This document shows positions 39,083 to 51,046 of a DNA stretch of 64,000 bases, one piece after another (positions within the stretch are counted from its first letter, which is position 1; every line of letters starts with the position of its first letter). The stretch is from Oasisia sp. SBJ-2009 (lineage: Eukaryota; Annelida; Polychaeta; Sabellida; Siboglinidae), in the NCBI GenBank assembly GCA_964017155.1, contig OZ024858.1:22938657-23002656 (forward strand), given 5' to 3'. A program made the position numbers and the translations under genes. The notes under the pieces were generated by a model, which did no database searches, was not told where the DNA came from, and saw only the letters and a program-made list of their open reading frames with translations.

Positions 39083-39899
39083 GTGTACCCGGTAAGTAAC
39101 CTTTTAGTGTGATTAAAACATTATACAAATGATAAAATGCTGGTCTAAGCAAAGCGAATGTACAACATAATTATTACATTTACAGCAGGTGTCAGAATAA
39201 TAATGCAACTACAATTGAGCTTGCATACGTATGGATATATATGTATCTGGAGAATGATGATGTTAAGGTCTTCATCATAGAGGGCCTGCACCTTTTACTT
39301 TGAGGAATTAATCTACAACCTAACAAATATGATGTAAGGCCTTTTCAAAATACCCCTGTACATATGTCAAGATTCTCACCTTATATAGGGTAAATAATGT
39401 TAGGAACGTAAACTGTAACGTGCGCATGATACATAAGAATCACACAAACTACGCACACTTACTAAAATGACCCCTTCGTCGTGGACTTGACCACATGATC
39501 CAGACACAGTGGTCCCTGCCCACCCTTATTTAATATATCAAAGGCACGTGTGTATTATTATAACAATAGCATAGCATTACAAATATTATTTAACAATTCT
39601 ACACAATCACCATTAGGACCCATGGAAAGATGTGCCCATAGTATTATCTACCCTTGATATTTTGAATAAACATGTGTGAGCGCATTACAATATTTATGCA
39701 ATGATCCTTCGTGCTTTCCAACATTTAGTCAATATCACCATGACAATTGACCATGACCATACCTAGGCATCCCGTCACGGGATGGACATTTAAGATAATG
39801 AATACTGATTTTATATAATTATGATCCACGGATTCTGATCATGTTTATGATTGAGGTGAAATTATAATGTTTTTTTTTGAAACGCAAACTGACAAACAC
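38591..39899. other. 3' flank of ZNF-3 block
   Basis: Shared with 48914-51046 and 31081-32235. It includes CACCAGGGACACCATCTGTA, two (TA)n tracts (38994-39020, 39026-39078) and the 3' UTR of ZNF-3. The empty site for the TTAA element at 49575 lies at about 39261 (GATGATGTTAAGGTCTTC). Confidence 0.75.
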
Positions 39900-42582
39900 C
39901 TATTTCTTCCTGGCATTGTTGTGAGTTTTCTCGTGAGCCCTACGTTGATGCGGAAGCGTAAACGTTCGTCCACATATAGTGCAGGCATGAGGTTTAACAC
40001 CACTGTGTGACTTTTCATGTGTCTTAATTTGACTTGAAGTCACAAATGATTTCCTGCAAATGGCACACGTATAAGGCTTCACATTCGTATGTATTCTTTT
40101 ATGAACATCCAGCGCACCAGCCACCGCAAAGGAAGTTCCACACACACCACAAGAATATGGTTTCTCGCCTGTGTGAGTTCTTGTGTGAATTTTAAGGCTT
40201 TCAGGACTTTTGAATGCTTTGCCGCATGTTTCACATATATAAGGCTTATTGTCCGAGTGAATAAGCATGTGCCTACGAAGACTAGTGAGTTCTTTAAATG
40301 CTTTTCCACATGTAACACAAACATGTGATTTTATTACGGTGTGTGTCTTGTTGTGTTGCCTGAGATGCTGTTCGCAAACAAACGATTTCTCACACAGAGA
40401 ACATGGGAATATCTTTTCGCTCAGATGTGACAGTCCGTGAGTTTTAAGAGCGCTCGCACACATGAAAGACTTTCCACACTTATCACACACTTGAGGCCTT
40501 TTGTCTGTGTGCATCAACATGTGATATCTAAGACCGGCTCCATTTTTATATGTCTTTCCGCATAATTTGCAAGAGAACGGCCTTTCACTCTTGTGGATTA
40601 CAATATGCTTACTATAATTAGAGGAAGTATCAAACAGTTTTCCGCAGGTGCTACATTGATATCGTTTGTCGTCATGACAGTGAGCATGCACTTTAAGACA
40701 AGCCGAACTAACGAACACCCTCATACATTTGCCACACTTGTACGGCTTTGTCTGGTTAGTGGCATCCAGTGTAGTGTTCAATGTGTCACACTTTTCCGCG
40801 CAACGTTTCTGTCTGTGTTGTTTCATGGAATATAGTTTCGGAAACAACTGTCCGCACACAGGACAGGGATAGGATTTAACGCCGGTGTCAGCCAAAGTAA
40901 CCACGCACACATCTGCGTAAGCGAGTTCCGTCCGGTTGACTGTAACATGGCCAGTGTCGCATGTATGCTTCCGTTTGTGCCGATTCAAAGAACTTTGTGA
41001 TCTGTACCACCTTCCACACACTGAACAGGTGTAGTGTGTAACATTGGCGTCGTGCACTGCCTTGTGTTGTTTCAGACCGCCACTACACCGATACGTCTTT
41101 CCACAAGTGTCACAACGGTACGGTGTTTCACCACTTGCCATATTTCGGTCACGTTTATTGTAACTGTCATCTGAGACAATATTGAGGTCACTTGTCCTAG
41201 ACGGTGTCTCGATGGAAATCAAATGGTTTTCTTCTGTGCATGGTGTTGCAACAATATCTGTTACACCGTCTGTCTCAGTTATGTGTGGCTTGTCTTTCTG
41301 TGCATAACTGGTTTCACTATAATCTTCAGTGTCACTAGAATCTCTCATGTCATCATCACATTCTCGCAAGTCGTCACAGTCTGTCACAATATCTGATACG
41401 CCGTCTGTCTCAGTTACGTTAGGTTTGTCTTTCTGTGTATAACTGGTTTCACTGTAATCTTCAGTGTCACTAGAATCTCTCATGTCATCATCACATTCTT
41501 GCAAGTCGTCACAGTCTGTCATGTCACACGACTTCACCATGAATTTTGTTTTCTTCTGTCCATCAACGTTTACCTGTGTCGCAAGTATTACAACTTTCTG
41601 TGCATTGACTTTCGTTTTGTCACTGTCACATGACACACCCGCTTGAAATAAACTGTCACATGATATACCCGCTTGAAGTACACTGTCATATGACACACTC
41701 GCTTGAAGTACACTGTCACATGACACACCCGCTTGAAGTACACTGTCACATGACATACTCCCTTGAAGTACACTGTCACTTGACACACCCGCTTGAAGTA
41801 CACTGTCACTTGACACACCCGCTTGAAGTACACTGTCACATGACACACCCGCTTGAAGTACACTGTCACATGACATACCCCCTTGAAGTACACTGTCACA
41901 TAACACACCCGCTTGAAGTACACTGCCACATGATGTATCCACTTCATGTACACTGTTTAGTGCAAGTGTCTCGACGTAATTGTCCTCTCGGTCATAGTCC
42001 TCCGGTTTCAGAGCATTTACTTCCTGAAGACCCATCTCTGCAAAGTAAAGTTTTCCACCGTCTTCACGTGGATCAGTGCTCTGACTGGACTGTGTCGTGT
42101 CAGATAATTTCACTGTGAATCTAGTTGTCCCAATGTCGTCATGTTTGGGAACAATGACTAGTTTTCGTGTCCTCGTCTTCCCATAGCTAGGACTACAGGT
42201 GGGGAGATCACTCACAGTGTCAGAACCGCCGAGTGCATTTGTCTTTGCAGCACACAGAGACCCGTCAAATTTGTAGATGTCCGTCAGAACCACTGTGCAT
42301 GCTTTCAGTTTCACTTTGTCAATGTCTCCATTGTCAGACTGATTTTTGTTTGACTTCACGTGTTTGTGTGTGTCACTCATGTTGGCCTCGTCAGGTAATG
42401 TTTCTTGTCTCATTCTGCTCACTGCTGACAAACCAGCAATCACAACACCTGCAATCACACATCTGCAATCACAACACCTGCAATTACAACAGTTGCTATT
42501 ACAACATTTGCTATCATCAGAAAAATCATCGGCTAACATCAACATTTTCAAAGAAAAGGTATTTTGACAAAGACTTACCCAT
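39900..42582 (-). CDS. ZNF-3, C2H2 zinc-finger protein with 13 fingers
   Basis: A paralogue with the longest decamer array. The predicted first exon is ATGG (42582-42579) before GTAAGT. Upstream of the main exon are several TTGCAG words; the one giving an in-frame join starts the exon at 42448 (130-bp intron, 850 residues), and a further in-frame acceptor TCAGCAG|TG lies just downstream. The frame also happens to be open across the intron. Motif copies A and B flank ten decamers (CGSVLQAGVL to CDSLFQAGVS, about plus 41630-41935). The acidic linker unit is present twice. Thirteen fingers occupy about residues 443-845, with finger 3 C2HC. The contact residues of fingers 6, 7, 9, 10 and 11 differ from ZNF-1, while fingers 12-13 are identical. 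Confidence 0.88.
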
Positions 42583-42954
42583 GTGCTAGATGAATTACTT
42601 GTCATATCACTTGTAATGGATACCAGAAATGTCTTCAAAAATTATTATCTTGTATTCAGTGAAAGAACAAACATACGCCCAGCGGTCCTGAAGTCCTTTG
42701 TATTTAAAGAATAAAGGTACATTCTTATAAAGCGCCGCATCCAGTCCCCAGGACTGCTCAAAGCGCTTTACACTTCACTTCTATACTTTAAAGAACTTGC
42801 ATTTAAAGAAATTCAGTAGTTTTGAAGACAATTAGAGCTTAAAACATGCAGGCACTGCCAGGCAGGCAACTTCCAGTTTAACAGCACCAGCAGACAAAAC
42901 CCAAATTTGATTTTAGATGTGGACTGTGGGATGTAGGAGTGAGCTACACTTTCC

Positions 42955-43010
<56 letters not shown>

Positions 43011-43021
43011 GTATATATATG

Positions 43022-43053
<32 letters not shown>

Positions 43054-43203
43054 CATATGTATATATATTATATATATGTATATATATATATAAGCCTCTG
43101 TACGTAGCAACAATTGTTACAAACAGGTGAACCTATTGCTCGATAGCTTCTTGTGTTCATTCAACAATACATATATTTAAACTAAACTTGATAGATGTTG
43201 AAG
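42583..43203. other. 5' flank of ZNF-3 block with TA/TG tract
   Basis: Homologous to 17621-18170. It holds a fuller version of the tail-like stem-loop (42738-42773: ATAAAGCGCCGC ... AAAGCGCTTTACA) and a compound (TA)n/(TG) tract at 42957-43092. Confidence 0.75.
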
Positions 43204-43867
43204 CAGGGGTAGAACTTCGGCATTTATTTTACTAGACAGCGGGACTAGTAAAGTCAAAAGTTTACTTGTCCGTTAAAAGGTTTACTAGTCCGCCAAAACA
43301 AAACAATCCAAATTTAAGTCCTTCCAATTTGTTTTAAACTAAAAATAGTATATGTTGCAACCCCAGTTAAATAACAATCGACTTTTCATAAAGGTAACAA
43401 ATCAATAATACAGAAATAAGAAAAGTAATTAATTGAAAAGTGAAGATATGATCTGTATTAAAAAACTGCGCAATTGAAAAAGCAACGACAATTGTGCTCA
43501 TTGACCACACCACTATTATGAATTTTCTATAATAATTCTGGAAATTTACCTAACATTAGTGTTATGACAAAAAGCTCTACTGGACGGTATTAATGGAAAA
43601 TTATAGACATCAAAGAACAGTTAATCTTACAAATAGTGCCCAGACAAGTTCATAGCTGGTGGCTGTATCATCATTTATCAGTAAAGGAAGCTGCTGTAGC
43701 CAGTTGCTCACTGGCAACAACTTATCAACGTTTTAATGACTTGGGATTTAGTTACATCCCCCAGCCTGTGGATGTGTTGGGGTTAGTGTCGGACTAGTTA
43801 TCAGGCAGGTTTACTAGTCCGCCCTTATCTTTACTAGTGTACGGACTAGCGGGTAGTTCTACCCCTG
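43204..43867. mobile_element. 664-bp transposon with CAGGGGTAGAACT ends
   Basis: The terminal inverted repeats are CAGGGGTAGAACT and AGTTCTACCCCTG. The paralogous blocks are empty at this site (GACGTTGAAGTGTCTTGAG at 18162, GATGTCGAAGTGTC at 35145), which fixes the insertion. GAAG is duplicated on both sides; the 8-bp duplication expected of hAT is not intact. Repeated ACTAGTCCGCC-like words occur near both ends. There is no transposase frame. The termini look hAT-like. Confidence 0.85.
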
Positions 43868-43897
43868 CGAAGTGTCTTGAGTTTGTACATACATTAA

Positions 43898-44734
43898 AGG
43901 CAAAAACAAGTTAACTGTTTCGTGGCATACACATAATAGAGTTAATATAAAGTAACAATTTCCACATATACTCAATTTTTTAACGTCAGCGGTTTACTCA
44001 GAATGTGACTTTAAAGTCTAAAATTCTAACGAAATCCACGATGGTCTAGACGCCGCCATTAAGTGAAGGGTTAAATTGACTTGGCCATTCAGCGCGCGGC
44101 ATTCTATGTCTGACCCTTAACCTGCGACGTTGTTAAGGGTCAACAACTTCGAGTCTTCGACAGTTCGTTCAGTTGGCGTGACATCTAGCAGCTGCTTATA
44201 GATGTGTATCTAAATATGTGGTTAAATCTATGGTAAACTTTAGTAATTATGCCTTACTGTTCGGCATACGGTTGCAATAATAGTTGAAACAACCGGTAGT
44301 ATTGAAGAAATTGATTCACATTTGCGGGCGTACTGTTTGGAATCCCTCCAGTCCAAGTACAGTTCACTTTGCTCGGTCCATTTTTAGGAGAAATGCTTTG
44401 AAGTAGACATGTAGTCATGTATCATCAGTTGATGGGATGATTTCAGCGATAACAATAATAGACAACTTTATATTTACCGTCATCAGCATGTTACGCGCGT
44501 TGCCGAGTTGCAGCCATTTCATGACAACAGCCAAACCCTATGCAGGGAATCTACGTGGAGAGCGGCTCGATCACCGTCGTGACGTCATTCTTCGTCTAAG
44601 ATGGGGTAGCGCATAAAATTTGGATGGCTGGGTGTTAAAAAATATTTATATATATATAGAGTATATGTGGACATTGTTACTTTATATTAACTCTATTAGG
44701 TGTATGCCACGTAAAAGTTAACTTTGTTTGTCCT
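43898..44734. mobile_element. TTAA-flanked non-autonomous transposon, copy 1 (Kolobok-like)
   Basis: Flanked by TTAA on both sides (43894-43897, 44735-44738). It starts AGGCAAAAAC and ends TTTGTTTGTCCT, and more than 80 bp of each end is inverted (for example TCCACATATACTCAATTTTT against its complement near 44660). The interior carries a THAP-like start on the plus strand at 44249 (MPYCSAYGCNNS, then a stop). TTAA targets occur in piggyBac and Kolobok; a THAP domain is known in Kolobok transposases, so Kolobok is favoured. Confidence 0.82.
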
Positions 44735-45300
44735 TTAAGCCTGAGCTAGCCGGGGTTTAGCCTAGGCCAGGGAATCTAATGTTTGTGCACCCGAAATGCT
44801 GAGGGCGATAATAGCATGTTTTCCATAACAACTTTTGCAGTTTAGGCTCGCACCTCCAAAAAACCCATCAAAATGATAACCTACGGTGACCAAACGTTGC
44901 ATGGTTACTCAGATGTATACTCGTTTTTTGGTGTTGAGATGATCCAGAAGTATCCAACGCGCAATCACGAGCGCTTTGTACCATATGGGTCCGTACTAAT
45001 AGGCGGACCTATCACTTGCAGACGTCCCACATTCAGTACATGGCGTTTATTATAATGGTTCCCATACAAAATGTGCAGATCGTGAAACAACCGGATTATT
45101 GAAGACCAGATAAATAAGACATGACTGTATATACGCACATATATATATATAATATTATATATAATATTATATATAATATTATATATAATATTATATATAA
45201 TATAATATAATATAATATATATTATATTATATTATATTATATTATATTATATTATATTATATTATATTATATTATATTATATTATATTATATTATATTAT

Positions 45301-45340
<40 letters not shown>
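44735..45340. repeat. Block-flank repeats and compound TA/ATATT array
   Basis: 44745-45120 is homologous to 24580-25060 and 37655-38070. It runs into an array (45140-45345) of ATAATATTATATAT units, then ATATT pentamers, then TA. Confidence 0.9.
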
Positions 45341-45345
<5 letters not shown>

Positions 45346-45349
<4 letters not shown>

Positions 45350-46315
45350 GATTGTCAGTGTTTCAGACTTTTGAATAGTGCATAGTAAGCCATATATCAA
45401 CGTTGGGTCCAAATACACATTTTGGGACCAAATATAAATACAACTCAGCCAAATCAAATATATTGTTTTTCTAGATTTCAGTTTAAATAGAAAAACAATT
45501 CAAATACAAATACACTGCCATTTTTTATTCAAATACGATTCAATTACATTGCCATTTTGGAAATTTGTTTCAAATACGATTCAAATACGTGGTGAATCGT
45601 AGTAACTGTAATCAGTTTGGCAGGCATTATGTGTGATCATGAAACAGAAATGTTGATACAGACAATGTATTTGAACTTTTTTGGAAGTATTAAATACTTT
45701 ACAAATGTATTTGACACACATGTCTGGTAAAGACACAGGTTTATTAGTCCATAATTTTAAGAATTGAAGGTCACTGTTGCTACAAAGACTTGATTAACTG
45801 CTGTAGAGTAATTAGCAGCTAGGCAGGTTTACAAGACTGTCCTTATCTACTAATGTATCAACTTGTGTGTAGCTCTTTCCCTGCATTGGAGGAAGCCTGG
45901 GTTCCTTTGTGTTTATCCAGGATGTTTACATAGCAGGTGTTCTTTGATGCATATTCCCTGTGAATACCTGCCTTTATGGCCATAATAAGCTTCACTGGCT
46001 TCCCATTCATTCATTATTGCTAATGTTTGACCAGCTTCACTGTAGGCCAATTTTCTCAGTGCAGCCTGCCCACTGTTGACCAGGTGTGAAAAACATTCTG
46101 TCTTGACTCCTGAGTCAATTTATGTCAGGGAGTGCTTTACCTTTTGTTTGTAAAATGGTAATTGTTATGTGTATTTGCTTGTATTTGCAACCACTTTTCA
46201 AATACAGACCAAATATCAAATACAAATATGTGCTCTTTTGTAATTTTCTATTCAAATACAAATAAACAACATTTTGGTATTCAAACACAAATACGTATTT
46301 TAACCCAACCCTGGT
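45346..46315. repeat. Duplication-block DNA with AAATAC-rich stretch
   Basis: Homologous to 26705-27060. It contains many ATTCAAATAC-type words (45400-45720 and 46200-46310), a diverged short-period repeat. No gene is seen. Confidence 0.7.
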
Positions 46316-46316
46316 A

Positions 46317-46482
<166 letters not shown>

Positions 46483-46857
46483 GGATGAATGCTTATGTTC
46501 ATTAGAAACAACATTTAACACAGAATGCAGCATACTAAACTAAATTGCACTATGACAAGTTATGCAAAATGTTATGCGCAGTAGTAATGCTAGACTTGAG
46601 GTGCATGTAACACCACACTAGGAGAGTAATAAGGAATTGTTAAGTTAAGAGCTTGCAAATATCACCTTCATAGTTTATTGTTTTTCTATTATCACTTGAG
46701 TTAATTAATTTCTAGTATGAATTAAAATAAGTCTCTTAACTTAGTGATATTAGCGAGAGCATTAAAAGTTGAATAAGTGTGTTAGCATAAAATTAATACC
46801 ACAGTGAACACAAAGTAATTTAACTTTATTTGCAGTGTATTCTATGCTTTGGCACAT

Positions 46858-46935
<78 letters not shown>

Positions 46936-47280
46936 CATACTGTAAGTTAATAAATGTTAACTTGATACACCAATAACGCAAAACACAGATGAACAATGTA
47001 TTGGGTGATTGGCAATATGAAATTATTGTATTACAATGCATTAGCTTTAAAATATATAGTAAACACACCTCATCTAGCTTTAACATATGTTTCTATGAAT
47101 ATAGGATAAATATTATTAACTTGTTATTGTGGTTAAAAAAAATTCCATTAACACTTTCAAAAATGTTATCATAAAATAACCCACCAAATGCAGCAATGTC
47201 TTAAAAACAGCAGAATAACATTTTCTTATAAGAAAATGATGTCATGAGCATGCTTTTAAATGTGTCACACTAACATAACC
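46483..47280. other. Orphan 3' flank of a lost zinc-finger block
   Basis: 46483-46560 and 47035-47240 align with 14630-14970, the 3' flank of ZNF-1 (for example the CACCTCATCTAGCTTTAACA word). No zinc-finger gene follows; a LINE fragment abuts at about 47285 instead. A (TA)n tract lies at 46860-46935. Confidence 0.75.
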
Positions 47281-47284
47281 ATTC

Positions 47285-47737
47285 TGGTAACCTATAATCA
47301 AATCAAATTTTATTTTGTAACAACAACAAGAATACATGTACATTAGCAATAAAGACAAAAAAGTATTGTTACATGGTGGTCATATGGCACATAATGTGCC
47401 GTCTTCCTGTGACCCCAAAACATAAACTTATAAAGTACAGATACATATATACGTACACACGTAGATTCACGAAATAGCTGTTCTCAATATAATTTATTTG
47501 ACAATATAATTTATTTGACAACGGACTGGGGGAATGTTTAAATAAATTGATAATCTCTTGTAAATCCAAACAGTTTGTCTTTGTAAATAAACGATTTTAG
47601 TTACACTCTACATATCTGGGATTTAGGCAATGCACATTGTTAAGGTAGCTAGATAGATATTGTTTAGATATCACAGATTTGAATTTATGTCGGGATTTGA
47701 GATTTTGAATCTTATAATCAAGGTTATTCCATAGTTT
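47285..47737 (-). pseudogene. LINE 3' end fragment
   Basis: On the minus strand KLWNNLDYKIQNLKSRHKF, then VISKQYLSSYL and a TAA near 47598, match the 'LWNSLPxxIRN ... FKxxLKxYLL' C-terminal block of LINE polymerases. An AT-rich 3' UTR ends in TTTGATTTGATTA (about 47290). The fragment abuts another LINE end at 47738. Confidence 0.7.
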
Positions 47738-48780
47738 TCATTTGGTCGAGTCTCCTCGGGCAGCGATGACACGCCAAACATCAAGGTTCTCCATACATGT
47801 TCTGATATCTGCTGCTGTTTTGAGACTAGTATCTCGCAGGAGATGTTCGAGAAAAGTCAAAGACTGGCCGCCTCGTTGTAAGAATTGGCCGGTCTACTAA
47901 TTTCCCTTCTTCGCATCTGCCTCGATCTTCTTGTATATTATAGTCGTAGACTCTGTGTTCTCATCTTGGACACGTAACGCAATATTCCGCCTCCGTACTG
48001 ATCTCCTCGACAGTTAGCCATGACCTATTCAGTTCAGTCACAGTGTTACTCTCTACTAGAAATCAGATACTCACGGAGAGAGATTCTAATTACTCAATCA
48101 TTTGCAGAAGACATTTCCAAGAGTTCGTTTCAAGAACTTTAATACAGACAGCATAATACAGAAGTCAATACAATTGTCTGACTGGCCTGGCTCCGTGGGC
48201 GCCAGACGTGGAGTTACATGGTGCGTGCTCTCCCTCTCCTCTCTCTCTCATCTGTCTCTCCTGTCTCTCTCGATCGCGCACTACTCTCCTTAAATACGGG
48301 CTATTTCGCTCTCTAGCTATATACCTGGCTAGTGTACCTCTCAATAACTAATAAGGAGCTGGTATCTCTTACCAACGGCCATCTCCGTGGTCAAGCCTGG
48401 TCTATCCTTAGCGAACTCAGACAACTGGATATAACTGGTTTAAGGACACCGAGCTAGGCTTCTAGCTTGCCTATTGCATTTATACAATATACTGTTCAAT
48501 ATGACTTCATGTATAATAATTATAATATTTCATGAAAAGTAATTACAAGGAATTTATGCAACCATAATTCCTTACATCGTGAAACTCGTCCCTGCGTTGG
48601 ATCCCATAGAACGAGGTTGCTTGCAGCCAGTTCAGGGTGTCGGACACAGTGTCTTGTCATTCGAAGTCTTCTCTTCCTGATTTTTGTAGTGATTCGAGGG
48701 AGATCTCCATAGAGGACCTCATTCCTTACCCTATTCTAGTTTTGTAAAATGATGTATAGGTAACTTGGAAGAAAAAATGT
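47738..48780 (-). pseudogene. Second LINE polymerase C-terminus, split by a solo LTR
   Basis: Minus strand. One frame runs from about 48735 (IRKRRLRMTRHCVRHPELA, LVLWDPTQGRVSR) and, across the LTR, continues with GGQSLTFLEHLLRDTSLKT and ends TGA at 47738. The 'RRLxxxGHCxRHPE' block is typical of the C-terminus of some non-LTR retrotransposons. It is uninterrupted apart from the LTR, so this fragment is relatively young. Confidence 0.75.
47877..48576. mobile_element. Solo LTR (700 bp) with TCGT target duplication
   Basis: It begins TGTAAGAATT and ends AATTCCTTACA, an imperfect inverted terminal repeat with TG...CA ends. TCGT is duplicated at 47873-47876 and 48577-48580. Removing it rejoins the interrupted LINE frame exactly. 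A TTAAATA box at about 48290 and a CTCTCT-rich stretch at 48225-48265 lie inside, compatible with an LTR promoter. The internal retroelement has been lost by LTR-LTR recombination. Confidence 0.85.
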
Positions 48781-49349
48781 GTTCTGGGCTTTCCTGTACG
48801 TATTTGGTTATGTTGTCGTACTACATTAAAAAACTTTTGATCCTCACTTCCAGTAAAATACATTTTGTACTTTTTCATTCTCTTGTATGCTTATGGTTGA
48901 AAACCCATAATAATATTTACACCAGGGACACCAGCTGTATGTAACATATATCGCACTAGGAAGTATTAAGAGCTTGCAAATATCACGTGCAAAATTTGTT
49001 GTTTTTATATAATCACATAATTAATTTCTAGTAGGTTTTTAAGATATCTTAATTTAGTGATATTAGCTAGAACATTAAAAAGTTGCATGCTTTAGCAAAT
49101 TATAGTAAGGTAATATAACTTTATATATTCAGTGTATTCTATGCAATGACAAATATTGTATATACAGTAGGTTAATAAATGTTTATTTGGTACACAAATC
49201 ATGCAAAATACAGGAGTACAATGTATTAAGTCATCTGTTATACATTTACTGTATTAAAATGCATTAGCTATATAAATATAGTAAACACACCTCACCTAGC
49301 TTTAACATAATTAAATATGTTCATATACATATATGTTCATATACATATA

Positions 49350-49392
<43 letters not shown>

Positions 49393-49574
49393 GTACCCGG
49401 TAAGTAACCTTTTAGTGTTATTAAAACATTATACAAATGATAAAATGCTGGTCTAAGCAAAGCGAATGTACTACATAATTATTACATTTACAGCAGGTGT
49501 CAGAATAACAATGCAACTACAACTGAGCTTGCATACGTATGGATATATATGTATGTGGAGAATGATGATGTTAA
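48781..49574. other. LINE scrap and 3' flank of ZNF-4 block
   Basis: 48820-48915 is a diverged copy of the LINE endonuclease region at 30940-31045. From 48914 the sequence matches the ZNF-3 3' flank (38588 onward), including a (TA)n tract at 49350-49388. Confidence 0.7.
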
Positions 49575-50406
49575 AGGACAAAAAAAAGGCTACGGCTTCG
49601 TGTCATACACCTAATAGAGTTTATACAAAGTAACAATTTCCACATATACTCAATTTTTTAACGTCAGCGTTTTACTCAGAATGTGACTTTAAAGTCTAAA
49701 ATTCTAACGAAATCCACGATGGTCTAGACGCCGCCATAGGTAAAGGGTTAATTTGGCTTGGCCATTCAGCGCGCGGCATTCTATATCTCGGTCAGCTTCC
49801 GGCGACATCGTTAAGGGTCAACAACTTCGAGTCTTCGACAGTTCGTTCAGTTGGCGTGACATCTAGCAGCTTCTTATAGACGTATATCTAAATCTGTGGT
49901 TAAATCTATGGTAAACTTGAGTAATTATGCCTTCGTGTTCGGCATACGGTTGCAATAATAGTTTAAACAACCGGTAGTATTGAAGCAATGGATTCACGTT
50001 GGTGATTTGCGGGCGTACTGTTTGGCACTTTGCTCGGTCCGTTTTGAGGAGAAATGCTTTGATGTAGACATGTATCATCAGTTGATGGGATGATTTCAGC
50101 GATAACAATAATAGACAACTTTATATTTACCGTCATCAGCATGTTACGCGCGTTGCCGAGTTGCAGCCATTTCATGACAACAGCCGAACCCTATGCAGGG
50201 AATCTACGTGGAGAGCGCCTCGATCACCGTCGTGACGTCATTCTTCGTCTAAGATGGGGTAGCGCATAGAATTTGGATGGCTGGGTGTTAACAAATATTT
50301 TTCTGGTAAACCGCTGGCGTAAAAAAAATTGAGTATATGTGGAAATTGTTATTTTATATTAACTCTATTAGGTGTATGCCACGTAAAAGTTAACTTTGTT
50401 TGTCCT
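49575..50406. mobile_element. TTAA-flanked non-autonomous transposon, copy 2 (Kolobok-like)
   Basis: TTAA at 49571-49574 and 50407-50410. The ends are AGGACAAAA and TTTGTCCT with inverted repeats of about 100 bp. The ZNF-3 block has the empty site (GATGATGTTAAGGTCTTC at 39255). The interior holds a THAP-like start at 49927 (MPSCSAYGCNNSLNNR, then a stop), better preserved than in copy 1. Confidence 0.88.
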
Positions 50407-50410
50407 TTAA

Positions 50411-51046
50411 TGTCTTCATCATAGAGGGCCTGCACCTTTTACTTTGAGGAATTAATCTACAACCTAACAAATATGATGTAAGGCCATTTCAAGATACCCC
50501 TGGACATATTTCAAGATTCTCACCTTTTATAGGGTAAATAATATGTTAGGAACGTAAACTGTAACATGCGCATGATACGTAACAATCACACAAGCTACGC
50601 ACACTTGGCAACTAATTTGCTAAAACGACCCTTTCGTCGTAGACTTGACCACATGATCCAGACACAGTGGTCCCTGTCCACCCTTATTTAATATATCAAA
50701 GGCACGTGTGTATCATTATATCAATAGCATAGCATTATAAATATTGTTTAACAATTCTACACTATCATCATTAGGACCCATGGAAAGAGGTGCCCATAAC
50801 ATTCTCTGCCCTTGATATTTTGAATAAACATGTGTGAGCGCATTACAATATTTATGCAATGATCCTTCGTGCTTTCCAACATTTAGTCAATATCACCAGG
50901 ACAATTGACCAGGACCATACCTAGGCATCCCGTCACGTGATGGACATTTCCGTTAGTTAATACTGATTTTTATATAATTATGATCCGCGAATTCTGATTT
51001 GAGGTGAAATTGTAATTTTTATTTTGAAAAGCAAACTGACAAACAG
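50411..51046. other. 3' flank of ZNF-4
   Basis: Continues the block flank (matches 39263-39899) and includes the 3' UTR of ZNF-4. Confidence 0.75.
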
